Source: Chloroflexota bacterium (lineage in GTDB: Bacteria > Chloroflexota > Anaerolineae > Caldilineales > Caldilineaceae). Taken from it: DNA of 6,623 nucleotides. The notes below the pieces were generated by a model that was given only the letters and a program-made list of their open reading frames with translations, made no database searches and was not told the origin of the DNA. Below, piece by piece: positions 5,767 through 6,623 of the stretch (the first letter of the stretch is position 1; the number at the start of each line of letters is the position of its first letter). The stretch lies in NCBI GenBank assembly GCA_003577005.1, contig QEUW01000415.1, forward strand, positions 1 to 6,623, written 5' to 3'. The translations under genes were made by a program, and so were the position numbers.

Positions 5767-5772
5767 CTCCCA

Positions 5773-6156
5773 ATGATGAAGCATCTAAGGAAAACCCTGC
5801 TCACGGTGGCGATCGTCTTTCTGCTGACAGCGTCCTTCGCTTCCACCGCACTGGCCCATCACAAGCGGCCCTGTTGTTACAGACCACCGCGGGTCGTGGT
5901 TCCGCGGTATCCGCCACGATATCACCATTCCTATGTCCCGCCGAAGCCATATTACCGAATGCCCGCTTACCGAGTGCCGGCAAAAAAGTACCCAACCCAC
6001 ATTGCCAAAACCTATGTTGTACGGCGAGGTGACACACTCACCCTCATTGCAAAGCGCTATGGCACATCGGTGCGGGCGATCCTGGCGGCAAACCCGCAGG
6101 TCAAGAATCCGAATCTGATCCGCACGGGGCAGAGACTGGTCATTCCAGTGTGGTAA
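5773..6156 (+). CDS. Secreted LysM-domain protein
   Basis: The 127-residue product begins with a clear Sec signal peptide: a basic start MMKHLRK, a hydrophobic core LLTVAIVFLLTASFA and an ALA-H cleavage site after residue 28. The mature protein opens with a low-complexity region (29-75) rich in Pro, Tyr, His, Arg and Lys, with a Cys pair at 34-35 and repeated PPRY/PRY and VP motifs. It ends in one LysM domain (about 80-124: TYVVRRGDTLTLIAKRYGTS, then AILAANPQVKNPNLIRTGQR and LVIP). LysM binds N-acetylglucosamine-containing glycans such as peptidoglycan. The likely role is therefore an envelope or matrix-binding protein, with the basic/aromatic arm contacting the wall or another polymer. No catalytic domain is present. 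The gene stands alone between an intergenic region and an intrinsic terminator, so it is probably monocistronic unless transcription reads through from the caspase gene. The start is set by AAAGGAG at 5760-5766. Confidence 0.88.
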   Translation: MMKHLRKTLLTVAIVFLLTASFASTALAHHKRPCCYRPPRVVVPRYPPRYHHSYVPPKPYYRMPAYRVPAKKYPTHIAKTYVVRRGDTLTLIAKRYGTSVRAILAANPQVKNPNLIRTGQRLVIPVW

Positions 6157-6197
6157 TCGCCAGTAACATCACACAAAACGATACGGTTGGCGAATTA

Positions 6198-6236
6198 CGG
6201 AGGGTGCGGCTGCATACCGCACCCTCTGTTTTTTCT
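6198..6236 (+). terminator. Intrinsic terminator of the LysM gene
   Basis: The left arm CGGAGGGTGCGG (6198-6209) pairs with CCGCACCCTCTG (6217-6228): twelve pairs including one G-T wobble, with a 7-base loop. It is followed at once by TTTTTT (6229-6234) and CT. This is a classic Rho-independent terminator 41 bases after the LysM stop codon. Confidence 0.93.
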
Positions 6237-6285
6237 AGGTGTTGTTTACAATGGTCCAGCAGCGCACGAGCCGGCCGGGATGCAT

Positions 6286-6353
6286 ACGTGCATTGCACCT
6301 GCAAGGTGCGATGCACGTCTCAGGTGCAACGCACTTTTCAAGTGCATCGCACC
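6286..6353. repeat. Four GTGC-N3-GCAC dyads at an exact 18-bp period, forming two nested hairpins
   Basis: The dyads lie at 6288-6298 (N3 = ATT), 6306-6316 (GAT), 6324-6334 (AAC) and 6342-6352 (ATC), each starting 18 bases after the last. Neighbours also pair with each other. 6286-6300 and 6304-6318 form a 15-bp stem with one G-T wobble and a 3-base GCA loop. 6323-6336 and 6340-6353 form a 14-position stem with two mismatches and a TTC loop. 6305-6316 is also the exact reverse complement of 6342-6353. The array lies in the intergenic space between two convergent genes. It may be a protein-binding array, a bidirectional mRNA 3'-end structure or a dispersed palindromic repeat family. The pattern is certain; the role is not known. 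Confidence 0.85.
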
Positions 6354-6435
6354 GCTGTCCAGGCTGAAATATCAACAGAACCTAGTTCTCGAACTCGAAA
6401 CAGCATCTTCTGCGGGTTATCCATTGACGTGATCC

Positions 6436-6623
6436 TTATTCGCCCTCTGGTGTCCCCAGCTTGACGAGGATACGTTGTGGCGTGCTCACCCCCTGGTTAT
6501 CCGGTGTGTAATAATCATACGCCTGGCTGCTGGGTGTCTGTGCCCGGATCGGGAAGCGGGCGACCAGCCGGTAGTTGAGCGTGACGACCTCGCCACCCGG
6601 CACATCCGCCAGGTAGAAGATGA
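6436..6623 (-). CDS. C-terminal end of an alpha-2-macroglobulin-like protein (partial)
   Basis: A minus-strand frame runs in from the right edge and ends at TAA (6438-6436). It leaves 61 residues with no start in the window. It reads IFYLADVPGGEVVTLNYRLV, then ARFPIRAQTPSSQAYDYYTP and DNQGVSTPQR. This resembles the last, receptor-binding-type domain of bacterial alpha-2-macroglobulins, in which a strand like 'fYl..lp.Ge.vtl.YrLrArFP' is followed by 'tP.s.aYdYYnPd'. Bacterial A2M proteins are large envelope proteins that trap proteases, often by a thioester whose region would lie far outside this window. The gene converges with the LysM gene. Family assignment rests on this short tail only, so a different beta-sandwich protein remains possible. 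Confidence 0.6.
   Translation of the reverse strand, partial: IFYLADVPGGEVVTLNYRLVARFPIRAQTPSSQAYDYYTPDNQGVSTPQRILVKLGTPEGE

Larger units (their letters stand above)
5544..5772. other. Intergenic region between the caspase and LysM genes
   Basis: No gene is seen in these 229 bases. The first part is an adenine-free, pyrimidine-rich tract (5555-5615). This is followed by a TAAGTAG tandem duplication (5634-5647) and an inverted repeat CGCGAA/TTCGCG (5689-5694 and 5710-5715, 15-base spacer). No intrinsic terminator follows the caspase stop codon, and no clean promoter pair was found for the LysM gene. Confidence 0.55.

Noticed and set aside
5664..6032. 122-residue frame overlapping the LysM gene in another frame
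   Set aside because: It lacks a ribosome binding site and any domain, while the overlapping frame has a signal peptide, a LysM domain and a good Shine-Dalgarno.
6288..6353. CRISPR array
   Set aside because: The units are 18 bp with only 7-8 conserved outer bases and 7-bp gaps. There are no spacer-sized unique segments and no cas genes.
6150..6464. Open frames across the 18-bp repeat encoding a Cys/Thr/Val repeat peptide
   Set aside because: The repeat period is a multiple of three, so several frames stay open automatically. No frame has a ribosome binding site, and the frame runs through the LysM terminator.

Overview
The window looks like a stretch of a moderately GC-rich bacterial chromosome. 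The gene mix is a phasin-type granule protein, a membrane-tethered SLBB plus helix-hairpin-helix protein, a large caspase-like protein with a C-terminal extension, a LysM protein with a signal peptide, and the end of an alpha-2-macroglobulin-like protein. This would fit a filamentous member of Chloroflexota (Chloroflexales-like), but that is inference from gene content and general character. No rRNA or marker gene is present to prove it. No tRNA, rRNA, CRISPR array, insertion sequence or phage gene was seen.

Layout, left to right. Positions 1-216 hold the 3' end of an acyl-CoA dehydrogenase gene (+). Positions 274-1113 encode a ComEA-like protein with one membrane segment, a proline-rich stalk, an SLBB domain and a C-terminal HhH DNA-binding domain (+). 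Positions 1168-1644 encode a phasin/PhaI-type protein. Eleven bases later, at 1656-2918, comes an enolase-superfamily (mandelate racemase-like) protein, so these two are probably one transcript. Positions 2919-3258 are non-coding, comparatively AT-rich, and contain a strong 14-bp hairpin. Positions 3259-3675 encode a small protein whose first 65-70 residues resemble CsbD. It leads directly into a 632-residue caspase (C14) family protein at 3645-5543. Positions 5773-6156 encode a secreted LysM protein followed by a textbook intrinsic terminator at 6198-6236. Positions 6286-6353 hold four GTGC-N3-GCAC dyads at an exact 18-bp period. The window ends in a convergent minus-strand gene (6436-6623), which is the C-terminal end of an alpha-2-macroglobulin-like protein.

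How the genes may work together. The acyl-CoA dehydrogenase and the phasin both fit acyl-CoA and polyhydroxyalkanoate metabolism, but they are separated by the ComEA-like gene, so a functional link is only suggestive. The CsbD-like gene and the caspase gene look translationally linked: they overlap by 31 bases and a strong Shine-Dalgarno for the caspase lies inside the first gene. CsbD is known as a stress-induced protein in other bacteria, so a stress-responsive caspase unit is a reasonable hypothesis. The LysM protein and the A2M-like protein are both predicted to act in the cell envelope and converge on the repeat-bearing intergenic region.

The most noteworthy items are the 18-bp-period dyad array, the enolase-superfamily protein that seems to lack the usual third metal ligand and catalytic His, and the divergent CsbD-like/caspase pair. 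None is proof of a new system. The decisive checks are structural modelling, genome-wide repeat searches and comparison with the orthologous loci.
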